Of a stretch of DNA of 64,000 nt, positions 36,165-45,181 are shown piece by piece. Under the pieces are notes generated by a model, which did not search any database, was not told the DNA's origin, and saw nothing but the letters and a program-made list of their open reading frames with translations. Each line of letters begins with the position of its first letter. Position 1 is the first letter of the stretch. The stretch is from positions 78,777 through 142,776 of the forward strand of contig JAKVCC010000008.1 in the NCBI GenBank assembly GCA_022448265.1, given 5' to 3'. The position numbers and the translations under genes are program-made. This DNA comes from Pirellulales bacterium. Lineage in GTDB: Bacteria; Planctomycetota; Planctomycetia; Pirellulales; Lacipirellulaceae.

Positions 36165-37780
36165 TGGCAAAACTGGCAGCCGCAGGAAGCGATTCTGGCA
36201 ACAGGTCCGAGGACCGGTCCAAGTGGCTCGAAATCGCCCTGATCTTTGCCATCTTTTTTGTCTTTGGTGGGGCGCCGGCACCGCATGTCAACGAAACCTA
36301 CTATCTCACCAAAGCCAAGCACTACTGGGAAGCGGATTGGTGTGCCGGTGACCCCTTTCTCGAGTCGGCCGACGCCCATTCTGTTTTTTACTGGTGCATC
36401 GGCTGGCTAACTGGATATTTTTCCTTGACCACTGTCGCGTGGATCGGACGCGTCGTGGCATGGCTACTGTTGGCGGTTGCCTGGCAACGACTCAGTAGCC
36501 GAGTCTGCCCCGGCCGCTGGCGCGGGGTACTCACCGCGATGATGTTCGGAGCGATGCTGGAGCACACCACCTTCGCCGGCGAATGGGTGGTGGGCGGCGT
36601 GGAAGGAAAGTGTTTTGCTTACGCATTTGTGTTTTTCGGATTGGCGGCCCTGGCCGACCGAAAGTGGCCAGCGGTATGGCCATGGCTAGGATTAGCCAGC
36701 GCGTTTCACGTCCTGGTAGGTGCCTGGTCGTTCGTGGCCGCAAGCTTGGTCTGGATAACCCGATCGCCGGCGGAGCGGCCGCCGCTCCGGCAAATACTGC
36801 CCCCGGTCTTGCTGGGCGCAGTGCTGGCCTTGCCCGGATTGATTCCAGCACTCTTGCTGACCCACGGAGTCGATAGCGATAGCATCGCTCAGGCCAATAC
36901 CATTTATGTTTTTGACCGCTTGCCACATCACCTGGCCCCACTCAAACTGCCGCACGATGAATTGGTTGGCAAGGCAATCCGCCACGAAGGGCTACTGCTC
37001 GCGCTGGTGCTGCTGTGGCTCTCGTGCAGACGCAACATGGCTAGCCACACCGCCCACGGGACGCACGCGCGAAATCTCGAACGGATACTCTGCTTCGCCG
37101 GATGGAGTGCCATGTTTAGCGCAAGTGGACTCGTCTGGCATGCGCTCACGTGGGATCGACCGGTTTTGGCGGCAAGAGTGCTCAAATACTATTGGTTCCG
37201 GTTGGGGGACATTGCGGTGCCCCTGGCCGTCTGTCTGGCGGTAGGCTGGTTGACCCATTTGCTCATGGCACAACGTTCCCGCTGGGCGCCACTAATGATG
37301 CTCTTGGCTGTGGTGCTCCCCGGCTGGCAGCTACTGGCTACCAGTAGCCAGCGCTATACCGATGCACGGCCGCCTGCCGATCTGGGCATGCGTGACACAA
37401 AATCGTGGCAAGACGCGTGTGCCTGGGCACAAGCAGCCACACCTCCAGGATCACTTTTTCTAGTGCCCAGGAGGGCCCAATCATTCAACTGGAACGCCCA
37501 CCGACCCGATTTAGTCACCTGGAAGGACGTGCCCCAGGATGCGACTGCCCTGCTTGCGTGGCGCGAGCAATTTTTCGACGTGTATTATGATACCGACGAA
37601 ACGGGCCGGCGATTGGCCTTCCGATCGCTGGCCACACAAGGAACCGAACGCATCAGCAAGCTGGCCAAGAAGTACGATATTGACTACGTGGTCACTGAGA
37701 ATTTCCCTACACTTCAACTGCCGGTCGCCTACATCAATGCCCACTACACCATCTACAACACACAGGAATCGGCACTCTGA
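36164..37780 (+). CDS. Polytopic membrane protein, possibly GT-C-like
   Basis: 538 residues with about ten hydrophobic segments. Near the N terminus, after the first membrane segment (ALIFAIFFVFGG), is APHVNETYYLTKAKHYWEAD, an acidic first loop reminiscent of GT-C glycosyltransferases; the C-terminal ~120 residues are soluble (WQDACAWAQAATPPGSLFLV). I do not recognise the family with certainty. The ATG at 36164 overlaps the xylB stop (TGATG), with GGAGGG at 36155-36160. Operon with xylB and the HAD gene, but a link to sugar metabolism is only positional. Confidence 0.6.
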   Translation: MAKLAAAGSDSGNRSEDRSKWLEIALIFAIFFVFGGAPAPHVNETYYLTKAKHYWEADWCAGDPFLESADAHSVFYWCIGWLTGYFSLTTVAWIGRVVAWLLLAVAWQRLSSRVCPGRWRGVLTAMMFGAMLEHTTFAGEWVVGGVEGKCFAYAFVFFGLAALADRKWPAVWPWLGLASAFHVLVGAWSFVAASLVWITRSPAERPPLRQILPPVLLGAVLALPGLIPALLLTHGVDSDSIAQANTIYVFDRLPHHLAPLKLPHDELVGKAIRHEGLLLALVLLWLSCRRNMASHTAHGTHARNLERILCFAGWSAMFSASGLVWHALTWDRPVLAARVLKYYWFRLGDIAVPLAVCLAVGWLTHLLMAQRSRWAPLMMLLAVVLPGWQLLATSSQRYTDARPPADLGMRDTKSWQDACAWAQAATPPGSLFLVPRRAQSFNWNAHRPDLVTWKDVPQDATALLAWREQFFDVYYDTDETGRRLAFRSLATQGTERISKLAKKYDIDYVVTENFPTLQLPVAYINAHYTIYNTQESAL

Positions 37781-37804
37781 GATAGCCATCGGACCAACAA
37801 AAAA

Positions 37805-38500
37805 ATGACGCATGACTCTTTGAAAATTCCGTTGGATCGCCGGTTGCAGGCGGTTGTCTTCGACCTGGATGGGTTGATGTTTAATACCGAAGACCTTTAT
37901 CAACAAACGGGCAGTGAAGTCCTGAAGCGGCGTGGCAAAGAAGTATCTGATGCGCTAATCGATCAGATGATGGGAAGAAAATCGCTAGAGGCATTACAAG
38001 TCATGATCGATTGGCATCAGCTAGACGATACGGCCGAGGGGCTAGCCGCCGAATCAATGGAAATCATGGCCCAGCTTATACCCACCCAACTCGCACCCAT
38101 GCCAGGACTGCTGGCACTGCTGGCCACGCTGGAAGGAGCCGACATTCCTAAAGGCATTGCCACCAGCAGTAGCCCCGACTTCGTCACGCAGGTGCTCGGC
38201 CGTTTTGGACTCGGCCCTCGTTTTTCGTTTGTGCTAACCTCCGCAGACATTGTCCACGGGAAACCTGCCCCAGATATCTATGAACTAGCCGCCGCCCGGC
38301 ACCATGTCTCGCCGGCGGAAACGATGGTACTTGAAGACAGCCAAATCGGTTGCCGAGCCGCCGTCGCCGCTGGCGCGTATGTGGTTGTCGTGCCCAGTGG
38401 CAAGCGCGTTCAATATAAATATGACGGCGCAAGCCTGGTGGCCCATTCGTTGGCCGATCCCCGCATCTGCGAAGCGCTGGGCCTGGAATCTCAAGCTTAG
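37805..38500 (+). CDS. HAD superfamily hydrolase (beta-phosphoglucomutase-like)
   Basis: 231 residues. HAD motif I VVFDLDGLMFNTED (nucleophile Asp in DLDG), motif II ATSSS, motif III/IV HGKPAPDIY and VLEDSQIGCRAAVAAGA. The cap insertion position after motif I fits the subclass I phosphatase/phosphoglucomutase group. Substrate is probably a small sugar phosphate (family inference). Starts 24 bases after the membrane protein gene, last of the xylB operon. Confidence 0.9.
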   Translation: MTHDSLKIPLDRRLQAVVFDLDGLMFNTEDLYQQTGSEVLKRRGKEVSDALIDQMMGRKSLEALQVMIDWHQLDDTAEGLAAESMEIMAQLIPTQLAPMPGLLALLATLEGADIPKGIATSSSPDFVTQVLGRFGLGPRFSFVLTSADIVHGKPAPDIYELAAARHHVSPAETMVLEDSQIGCRAAVAAGAYVVVVPSGKRVQYKYDGASLVAHSLADPRICEALGLESQA

Positions 38501-38756
38501 CGATCCGCAATGCTAGCTAGAGGCACATCGTCCGAGTGCACCTGCAAACTACCGAGTTCAGAGTATGCTAGCCGTGAGAGAAGCAAAATTATCTCACCGC
38601 ACGCGTGGGGAAATGTCGATGGACTGAGGGTTGTCTTTTCAAGGCGCCCTTCGGGGCACCCACTTATACTCGTCATCTCCGCAGTGGAATGGCCCAATCG
38701 ATGACCCACGGGCCAGACGTCGGGCCAACTGGCCTTCGCCATGGAGTCTATAGGTC

Positions 38757-39110
38757 GTGAACCCTAATTTTCCGATCATCTACACCGCTAGAACAACCCG
38801 TTACGCGCGGGTCGGTATGCTATTGCTCAGCCTCGCCTGCAGCGGATGCCACATGTGCGACAGCTGTTGCGACTATCTGCCACCAGTCTTGGATGGCCCC
38901 TACTCGCCCCCCCTGACGCGCGCTGGAAGCGTGTCACGCAGCTATACGCCGATTGAGCATCCCATTTCTGAGAAGACGATCACTCACGACTCTGAACTGT
39001 CGCCCCTGAATCCGGAGGAATCGCCAGATGGTGAGGAATTAGGTGCCCCCAGGGATCTAAACGTGCCGGATCCGGCTGATCCGCAGCCGCAGGAAGATGT
39101 GAATCTCTGA
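38757..39110 (+). CDS. Cysteine-rich lipoprotein, unknown function
   Basis: 117 residues from GTG 38757. A hydrophobic segment GMLLLSLACSGC ends in lipobox-like sequence (LACSGC), followed by a cluster of cysteines (CSGCHMCDSCC) and then DYLPPVLDGPYSPP. The rest is Pro/Glu/Asp-rich. A protein anchored to a membrane by lipid is likely; the cysteine cluster could bind a metal. Its last 131 bases overlap the 3' end of the opposite-strand gene at 38980. Confidence 0.5.
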   Translation: MNPNFPIIYTARTTRYARVGMLLLSLACSGCHMCDSCCDYLPPVLDGPYSPPLTRAGSVSRSYTPIEHPISEKTITHDSELSPLNPEESPDGEELGAPRDLNVPDPADPQPQEDVNL

Positions 39111-40188
39111 GCGTAGGGGGCTCGGGTGCGGACGGGGATGCGGAGACGGCAGCGTAACGGTCGTTGAAGGCGCGGGCATCAAATGGGTCGCCCTGCTGGT
39201 ACCCAGTGAGCTGAATCGGTTCAGCGACCGGCCGGGTTGCTGAGGGGACCGACTCCAAAGTTTTGGTCTCACGGGGTTCCACGGCAAGCGCTTCGGTGAC
39301 ACTCTTTTTCTGGGCCAGCGCCATTTGTTCGACCCACATCTGTAAAAGGGCCAATTTATGAGGTGGCAAAGTCCTCCACTGCTTTCCATCTGCTCCGCCA
39401 TGGGCGGAGAGCGCCTGTTGGAGTAATCGACTCTGCTCGGGTGTTTCCCAATCGATTTGCGAAAGAGTTGCTGACAAATTCCTCAGAGTGACTTCGGGAT
39501 GCCCCGCCCCTTCAACTGCCAGACGGTCCAGCGGATAAAGGCCATCCGATGCCTCAGGCTGATGGCAGCCCGAGGTTGCGCACGACTGGACCAGGACAGG
39601 CTGCACCTGCCGAACAAATAGCGCTCGCGCCCATTTTGGCGCTTTTTCCAGGTCGCCGGTTTCCGCCGGAGCGGGTTCAACCTCACCCTCCCATTCTTGA
39701 GATGCATTTGCCTTCGCAGGTACAGCGGCCAATCGCTGGGCCCTGGCGGCCAGCTTAATCAATTGGGCAAGTTGCCGCTCCATGAACGGAATTCTCTGAT
39801 GGTCAGGATCGATCGCGCGGGCGTCATCCAATTCCCTGCCCGCGTGGGCGTGCAATTCAAAACGCATGCACCAACGAGCCAACTCCAGATGCGTATCAGC
39901 ACTCGAAACCACGCGACTTGCCCGGCGCTTCTGGTAAACCTCTTCGAGACTCTGGCAGATCATTTCCACCTGCTCAATACGAACGAGCAATTCACCGCCA
40001 GGCACTTCCACGCGATAGTGGTCATCCAGACGTAGCACCTTGCCGCGGAGCAAATTTCCGTTTTTGAGCACGACCACATCTGGCACAGAGCCACCCTGGT
40101 CACTCGGTTCCGCCCGCGCTGTTGGCGTCAGCAGATTGCTGACCGCAACCGCCGCAAGAAGCATAAGCTTGCGTGATAAAAAATTCAT
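38980..40188 (-). CDS. Exported protein with CX4CH motif, planctomycete type
   Basis: 402 residues; the ATG at 40188 begins a signal peptide MNFLSRKLMLLAAVAVSNLL...ARA. The next part (DVVVLKNGNLLRGKVLRLDD) resembles a small beta-rich domain common in exported planctomycete proteins. Around 39562-39582 there is CATSGCH in the context VLVQSCATSGCHQPEASDGL, a C-x4-C-H pattern that resembles cytochrome-c-like heme sites of planctomycete exported proteins (normally C-x2-C-H). The C terminus is low complexity. Function unknown. Confidence 0.6.
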   Translation of the reverse strand: MNFLSRKLMLLAAVAVSNLLTPTARAEPSDQGGSVPDVVVLKNGNLLRGKVLRLDDHYRVEVPGGELLVRIEQVEMICQSLEEVYQKRRASRVVSSADTHLELARWCMRFELHAHAGRELDDARAIDPDHQRIPFMERQLAQLIKLAARAQRLAAVPAKANASQEWEGEVEPAPAETGDLEKAPKWARALFVRQVQPVLVQSCATSGCHQPEASDGLYPLDRLAVEGAGHPEVTLRNLSATLSQIDWETPEQSRLLQQALSAHGGADGKQWRTLPPHKLALLQMWVEQMALAQKKSVTEALAVEPRETKTLESVPSATRPVAEPIQLTGYQQGDPFDARAFNDRYAAVSASPSAPEPPTLRDSHLPAAADQPDPARLDPWGHLIPHHLAIPPDSGATVQSRE

Positions 40189-40666
40189 GGCGGGCGAAGA
40201 GTAGGCAAACTGACAAAAGGGGTCAATATGGCTCTTGATCCGGGAAGAACAATAGTACCACTCGCAAGGACCAGCCCTACCAGGCAAAGATTCTCGCGGG
40301 GCCTCACCACAGCCCAACTCGATCCCCATAAGAAGGCACAAAAGATGGATTGGATCCAACGAAAGGCAAGCCAGATCCATAGCTGTGCTCACGCCCCAAA
40401 GGTCGCCCGACCGACAGGCTGCCTGCCATCCCATTCCCCCAACGGGTTTGCCAGCTTTACTATCCGTTATTAGTTTAGTATGGTAGCAAAACCTTAATCG
40501 CCCAGGGCGACCAGCGGCAGTCCGGTCGCCCAGCCCGACTTCGTTGTCACTTTTTTTCTGTCACCATGTATTAGTTGCCACTTATCGCTGGTGCCACGTC
40601 TTTTGGTCATCACGTTTTTTGACTGATTGAGTTGGCCCTCCGCATCTGAAGATATTCACCCCGACT
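40189..40666. other. Divergent intergenic region
   Basis: About 480 bases between the divergent exported-protein and permease genes. Contains the upstream part of a longer minus-strand frame (to 40434), whose sequence before 40188 does not look protein-like. No RNA gene recognised. Confidence 0.35.
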
Positions 40667-42124
40667 ATGTCCAATCTAACTGTCTGGCTCACACCTATCT
40701 GGCTGCTAGCGGTCGGTACTACCCTGGGCGCCCTGGTCCTGTTGGTCGGGTGGGCCGGGTGCTGGCTCATCCATCCTCGTACCGGACGATCGATAGGTTC
40801 GACCGTCAAACAGGGCGTGCTACTGCCGATTTCCTACACCTTGCTGGCGCTAGCCGTACTCGCGCTGGTCTCGATTCAGGTGATGCCCGTCGGCCGCTTG
40901 GTTTCCTCCCTACAGCGCTTGCCCCACGTGGGATCCGTTTCCTTTGAGCAAACGGTCGAGCCGGGCACCGAGGCCTCGGTGTCGGTCGCCTTTCGCCCCG
41001 ACGAGCTCCAAAGCTACACGTTCGAAACGGAACAGGACATCGCCGTTCACGTCGAGCCCGACAAAGGCTTCGCCGAACCCTTGTTCATTGTTGAAGATGG
41101 CCGGCACCACTGGACCCCTGTCAGCGACCTGCCGCGTGGTTTCGACGAAGATGTCATAACACTTTATCTAACTAACGAAAGCGAACTGTCCACGGTCGTG
41201 CGGGGCACTTTTCTAACCGACGTGGAGATGCCAGAAGTACATCAATTGGTGATCGCTGCGAGCGGCGTCGTCCTATTATATCTGCTGTACTTTCTGATTC
41301 CTTGGCTCTCTCCCAGTATCGCAGTGATCGCCACTGCTACTGCCAAAGAGGCCGTTTCGCAACCTCTCTACTTGCTCCTCACGCTGATTGGTGCGGTTGC
41401 GCTGATCGTCTTCATCTACATTCCCTACAATACGTTTGGTGAAGACATTAAAATGCTCACTACCTCGGGCATGACCACGATCAAAGTGCTGGCGATCATG
41501 ACGGCGCTCTGGACGGCCAGTGTGTCGGTTGCCGAAGAAATCGAAGGTCGGACCGCGCTGACCGTACTCTCCAAGCCCGTAGGCCGGCGACAGTTTATCC
41601 TGGGGAAATTCCTTGGAATTGTCTGGCCCATCGTGCTGATGTTTGTGATCCTGGGCATTATTTTCCTGGTCACCGTCTCCTACAAGGTTGTCTACGATGC
41701 CCGCGAATCCTCGAAATCGGTTCCTGATTGGCAACTTTGCTATGGGGAGGTCGTGCGAATTGTCCCAGGTCTTGTCTTGGCCTGTTGGGAAGCGATTGTC
41801 ATGGCTTCGGTAAGTGTGGCGATTTCAACTCGTCTGGCGATGCTGCCAAACCTTGTGATTTGTGGTTCTATCTACGTATTGGGACATTTAGGACCGCAGA
41901 TCGCCAAGACGGCCATCGCTGAGAATGTTTTCGTGGCCTTTATTGGCCGGCTGATCACGGTGCTATTGCCCGTACTCGAGCACTACGAAATTGAAGGCGC
42001 AATTGCCGGCTCTTCAACGGTGCCACTGGAATACTTGGGCACGGCGCTCGTCTACAGCATGCTCTACTGCTCGGCCGCAATGCTCTTGGCATTGATATTG
42101 TTCGAAGATCGAGATCTGGCTTAA
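40667..42124 (+). CDS. ABC-2-type permease-like membrane protein
   Basis: 485 residues. Two N-terminal membrane segments flank an extracytoplasmic domain (residues about 85-180, e.g. EPGTEASVSVAFRPDE), then six or so C-terminal membrane helices: LTLIGAVALIVFIYIPYNTF, IKVLAIMTALWTASVSVAEEIEGRTALTVLSKPVGRRQF and so on. The EIEGRTALTVLSKPVGR segment is typical of ABC-2 permeases, where it contacts the ATPase. No ATPase gene in the window. Probably the membrane part of an exporter or a cell-envelope ABC system. Confidence 0.75.
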   Translation: MSNLTVWLTPIWLLAVGTTLGALVLLVGWAGCWLIHPRTGRSIGSTVKQGVLLPISYTLLALAVLALVSIQVMPVGRLVSSLQRLPHVGSVSFEQTVEPGTEASVSVAFRPDELQSYTFETEQDIAVHVEPDKGFAEPLFIVEDGRHHWTPVSDLPRGFDEDVITLYLTNESELSTVVRGTFLTDVEMPEVHQLVIAASGVVLLYLLYFLIPWLSPSIAVIATATAKEAVSQPLYLLLTLIGAVALIVFIYIPYNTFGEDIKMLTTSGMTTIKVLAIMTALWTASVSVAEEIEGRTALTVLSKPVGRRQFILGKFLGIVWPIVLMFVILGIIFLVTVSYKVVYDARESSKSVPDWQLCYGEVVRIVPGLVLACWEAIVMASVSVAISTRLAMLPNLVICGSIYVLGHLGPQIAKTAIAENVFVAFIGRLITVLLPVLEHYEIEGAIAGSSTVPLEYLGTALVYSMLYCSAAMLLALILFEDRDLA

Positions 42125-42185
42125 GAGTCGCTAGCGGGTCCACAAATAGAATCCGCCAGTAAACACCGTACCTCGGCCACCCGCG

Positions 42186-43304
42186 CTACCCCGCTTTACG
42201 GCGAATGATCACCGTATCATCATTCGACCAGGAAGCATCGCCCGAAATCGCCTCGTCCCCACGCGACATGGCCAGTGGTCCACGGCGAGACCCTTGCGCA
42301 CCGTCCCAGCTGTGATCGCAAATCTGCTCCAAGATCTGCTCGGCCACTGCTACAGCGTCCCGACCGTCGCTGCCCGAGACTAGGGGACTCTGGGCAGAGC
42401 GGATAGCCCTAGCAAAGTCGAGTTGCTCTTGCTCGATCGCATTGACATCGAGCACGGGCAAATCCCGTTTTGGGAGCACCTCGGAAAACAGATGCTCCCG
42501 CAAGTGGTCTCTCTGGTCCTGGGACAGGGCTTCAATCGGAAACTTGCGCTGCAACACTGCTGCAGTCGGATTCACCAGGAAAGATCGCCTCGCAGCAAAA
42601 TCGATGGTTGCCGAACAAGTATCAGTAAAAACTTGCATGGACCTCTCGGGCGCATAGCTCACCCGCGAAGCCGTGAAATTTGCCACACATCCAGACGCAA
42701 ACTTGAGCCGCGCGCTGACCATATCTTCCCGGTCGCTCAAAACAGCAACCCCCAGAGCATCAACCTGCTCCACCGGCGACTGGACAAGGCTTAGCACGAT
42801 GTCGATGTCGTGAATCATCAGATCGTAGACAACACCTATATCGGTCGAGCGAAACGTAAAGGAGCTGCAGCGGCGTGCTTCGATGAACTTGGGGTCAGAC
42901 AGCTTGTCGCGAACTGCAGTTAGCCCAGGATTAAATCGCTCGACGTGCCCCACTTGGAGCACCAATTGTTGCCTCCGGGCGAGTGCGACCATGCCTTCCG
43001 CTTCTTCCAAGGAAGCCGCAAGAGGTTTTTCGACCAGCACATGCACACCACCCTGCATCAGTTCCCGGGCGATCGAGAAGTGACTTTGGGTCGGTGTCGC
43101 GATCACTGCGGCGTCGGCTTGTCCAAATAGATCGCGGCAGTCACGGAGCGGCTTGGCGCCGGTCTCCCTGGCAACCTGTTGACACAGGACTGGGTCTGAT
43201 TCGACCACGGCCACCAATTGCACTTCGTCCAGCGCTGCGGCCAATCGAGCGTGAATCCGCCCCAAGTGCCCTGTTCCGATGACTGCCAGTCGTAAACGGC
43301 TCAC
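42186..43304 (-). CDS. Gfo/Idh/MocA family oxidoreductase (possible GnnA)
   Basis: 372 residues. NAD-binding start LRLAVIGTGHLGRIHARLAAA and the family motif VEKPLAASLEEAE; later DLMIHDIDIVLSL includes the second-domain conserved region. Starts four bases inside the end of lpxA (ATGA overlap), so it is translationally coupled to it. In several bacteria GnnA, a Gfo/Idh enzyme, oxidises UDP-GlcNAc beside lpxA to give the 3-amino precursor; the location here suggests that role (inference). No GnnB aminotransferase is in the window. Confidence 0.85.
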   Translation of the reverse strand: MSRLRLAVIGTGHLGRIHARLAAALDEVQLVAVVESDPVLCQQVARETGAKPLRDCRDLFGQADAAVIATPTQSHFSIARELMQGGVHVLVEKPLAASLEEAEGMVALARRQQLVLQVGHVERFNPGLTAVRDKLSDPKFIEARRCSSFTFRSTDIGVVYDLMIHDIDIVLSLVQSPVEQVDALGVAVLSDREDMVSARLKFASGCVANFTASRVSYAPERSMQVFTDTCSATIDFAARRSFLVNPTAAVLQRKFPIEALSQDQRDHLREHLFSEVLPKRDLPVLDVNAIEQEQLDFARAIRSAQSPLVSGSDGRDAVAVAEQILEQICDHSWDGAQGSRRGPLAMSRGDEAISGDASWSNDDTVIIRRKAG

Positions 43305-44110
43305 GCGGCCTTCCTTATCGCTTCCCGACCGCGACCATGTTTACCTGCCGCTTGAATCTCGATAAAAGAAAACAGATTTTCGACTTCTGGAGTTATCTGA
43401 TCCTTGGATCGCAAAATCTCGCGGGCGTGCGCCAGACCAACCTTCGAGCGATAAAGGAGTCGGTTCACTACGGCCAAACAATCGATGCTCTTACTCGAAA
43501 AGTTATTGCGTTTCAGCGCGACAATGTTGATGCAACGCGGTTTAGCAGCGACCCCTTCCACCAGCATGTAGGGCGGCACATCATGGAGAGCCCGACTGAG
43601 TGCTGCGAGGAATGAATAACTGCCTATCGTTACAAAATGCTGGATGGCGCAACCGCCTGAAATCGATGCGTAGTCGTGCACATGCACGTGACCGGCCAAT
43701 AGCGAGCCGTTGGCAATCACGATATGGTTCCCCAGGTGACAATCGTGAGCAACATGAACACCAGCCATTAGAAAATTGTGGTTTCCCAAGCGGGTAACGC
43801 CATCTTCTTTTTCGCTAGCACGATTAATGGTCACCCCTTCACGAATCGTGTTGCCATCACCGATGTCCACGCAAGTGTCTGTTCCTTGATAACTAAGATC
43901 CTGAGGCTCGGCCCCCAGCACCACGTTGGGGTAAATGAGGTTTTCCCGGCCGAGCGTCACGCGACCCATCAGGGTTACGCTGTTCAAAAGACGGCTGCCG
44001 CGACCAATCCTCGCTCCAGCACCGACTGTGCAGAAGGGACCAATTTCCACGTCCTCATCGATTTCTGCTCGCGGATCAATCCAGGCGTTGGCTGCTATGC
44101 TTGTTGCCAT
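43301..44110 (-). CDS. lpxA: UDP-N-acetylglucosamine acyltransferase LpxA
   Basis: First acylation of lipid A. 269 residues with a left-handed beta-helix pattern of hexapeptides (WIDPRAEIDEDVEIGPFCTVGAGARIG). MAGVHVAHDCHLGNH contains the catalytic His, corresponding to E. coli His125. The ATG at 44110 begins the first hexapeptide; the longer frame to 44215 overlaps lpxC. Downstream of lpxC and overlapping the Gfo/Idh gene by four bases. The UDP-GlcNAc versus 3-amino-sugar specificity cannot be read from sequence. Confidence 0.95.
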   Translation of the reverse strand: MATSIAANAWIDPRAEIDEDVEIGPFCTVGAGARIGRGSRLLNSVTLMGRVTLGRENLIYPNVVLGAEPQDLSYQGTDTCVDIGDGNTIREGVTINRASEKEDGVTRLGNHNFLMAGVHVAHDCHLGNHIVIANGSLLAGHVHVHDYASISGGCAIQHFVTIGSYSFLAALSRALHDVPPYMLVEGVAAKPRCINIVALKRNNFSSKSIDCLAVVNRLLYRSKVGLAHAREILRSKDQITPEVENLFSFIEIQAAGKHGRGREAIRKAA

Positions 44111-44171
44111 CTCAGTTTTCTCTTGCCCCCGTTTCGGGTATAGCTGAATCTGTAATAAACGCCTGCCGCAA

Positions 44172-45059
44172 TCAGGCTGTCGCGGGTAACGGTGCCACGG
44201 TGGCAAATCGGGCAACTAGCTCACGAGCCAGCGCCCCATTAAGCTGATGCCCACTACGATGGGCTACAATTCGCCCAGCAATCTCGCATCCGGTCAGAGC
44301 CATGTCGCCAATGACGTCAAGCACCTTGTGCCGGGCACATTCGTTCTCGAATCGCAATACATTATCCACTGGGCCCACGTCGTCAAACACCAGCAAGTCA
44401 CGAGGCGTCACGCGTTGGCCCAACCCTTGTCGCCTTATCGCATCCGCCTCCCTTTGCAACACGAATGTGCGGCATGGGGCTATCTCAGCGCGAAAGCTTT
44501 CCGGATTGACTTCCAGCGAAGCCGACTGCCGTCCCACTGCCGGATCGTTGGGATAATCGAGGTGAAATTCCACGGAGTACCGACCCTCGGGATCGGGATG
44601 CGCTTCAATCCGCGAGGCGCCACGGGACAGAATAACCGGCTCAGTAATATTGAGTCTTGGGGCAGGCGAGTCCTGCTGGACGATGCCCGCAGAATCGAGT
44701 GCACGAACAAAGGCGATCGCAGAGCCATCGCAACCCGGCATTTCAACACCATTCACGCCCACCTCACAGTTATCGATCCGCAATCCGGCGAGCGCCGCGA
44801 GAATGTGCTCGACCATATCGAATTCGATGCCGCGACAATGCAGATTTGTGCGTCGCGAGACATCCAGACGATACTTAGCAAGAGCCAGCACATACGCAGA
44901 CCTGTCCAGGTCATCACGGACAAAGCGAATTCCGGCATCCGCCGCCGCAGGCCGGAACTCCACCCGCACGTCGCGCCCACACCAATAACCGAATCCAGAT
45001 ACCGCCACGGGTCGGGCAAGCGTACTTTGAAAACGGGGGAAAGACATCCGAACACTCAA
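44172..45059 (-). CDS. lpxC: UDP-3-O-acyl-N-acetylglucosamine deacetylase LpxC
   Basis: Zinc deacetylase, the committed step of lipid A synthesis. Zinc ligands: His85 in DMVEHILAAL, His244 and Asp248 in CARHKVLDVIGD; Glu84 and His271 in RSGHQLNG complete the active site. 295 residues. Start could also be ATG 45047. Upstream is the ompH-like gene on the same strand; downstream lpxA. Its presence shows a Gram-negative type outer membrane. Confidence 0.95.
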   Translation of the reverse strand: MSVRMSFPRFQSTLARPVAVSGFGYWCGRDVRVEFRPAAADAGIRFVRDDLDRSAYVLALAKYRLDVSRRTNLHCRGIEFDMVEHILAALAGLRIDNCEVGVNGVEMPGCDGSAIAFVRALDSAGIVQQDSPAPRLNITEPVILSRGASRIEAHPDPEGRYSVEFHLDYPNDPAVGRQSASLEVNPESFRAEIAPCRTFVLQREADAIRRQGLGQRVTPRDLLVFDDVGPVDNVLRFENECARHKVLDVIGDMALTGCEIAGRIVAHRSGHQLNGALARELVARFATVAPLPATA

Positions 45060-45181
45060 CTGAAACTATAATTGCCAGACACAAAAAACTGCGGAGCGTT
45101 AACGAGCCCCCTATCCAAATGAGCGGTTGGCGGCAAACTCCTGGAGAATACGCGCCCAAAACCTGCTGGTCGAACTGGGAG

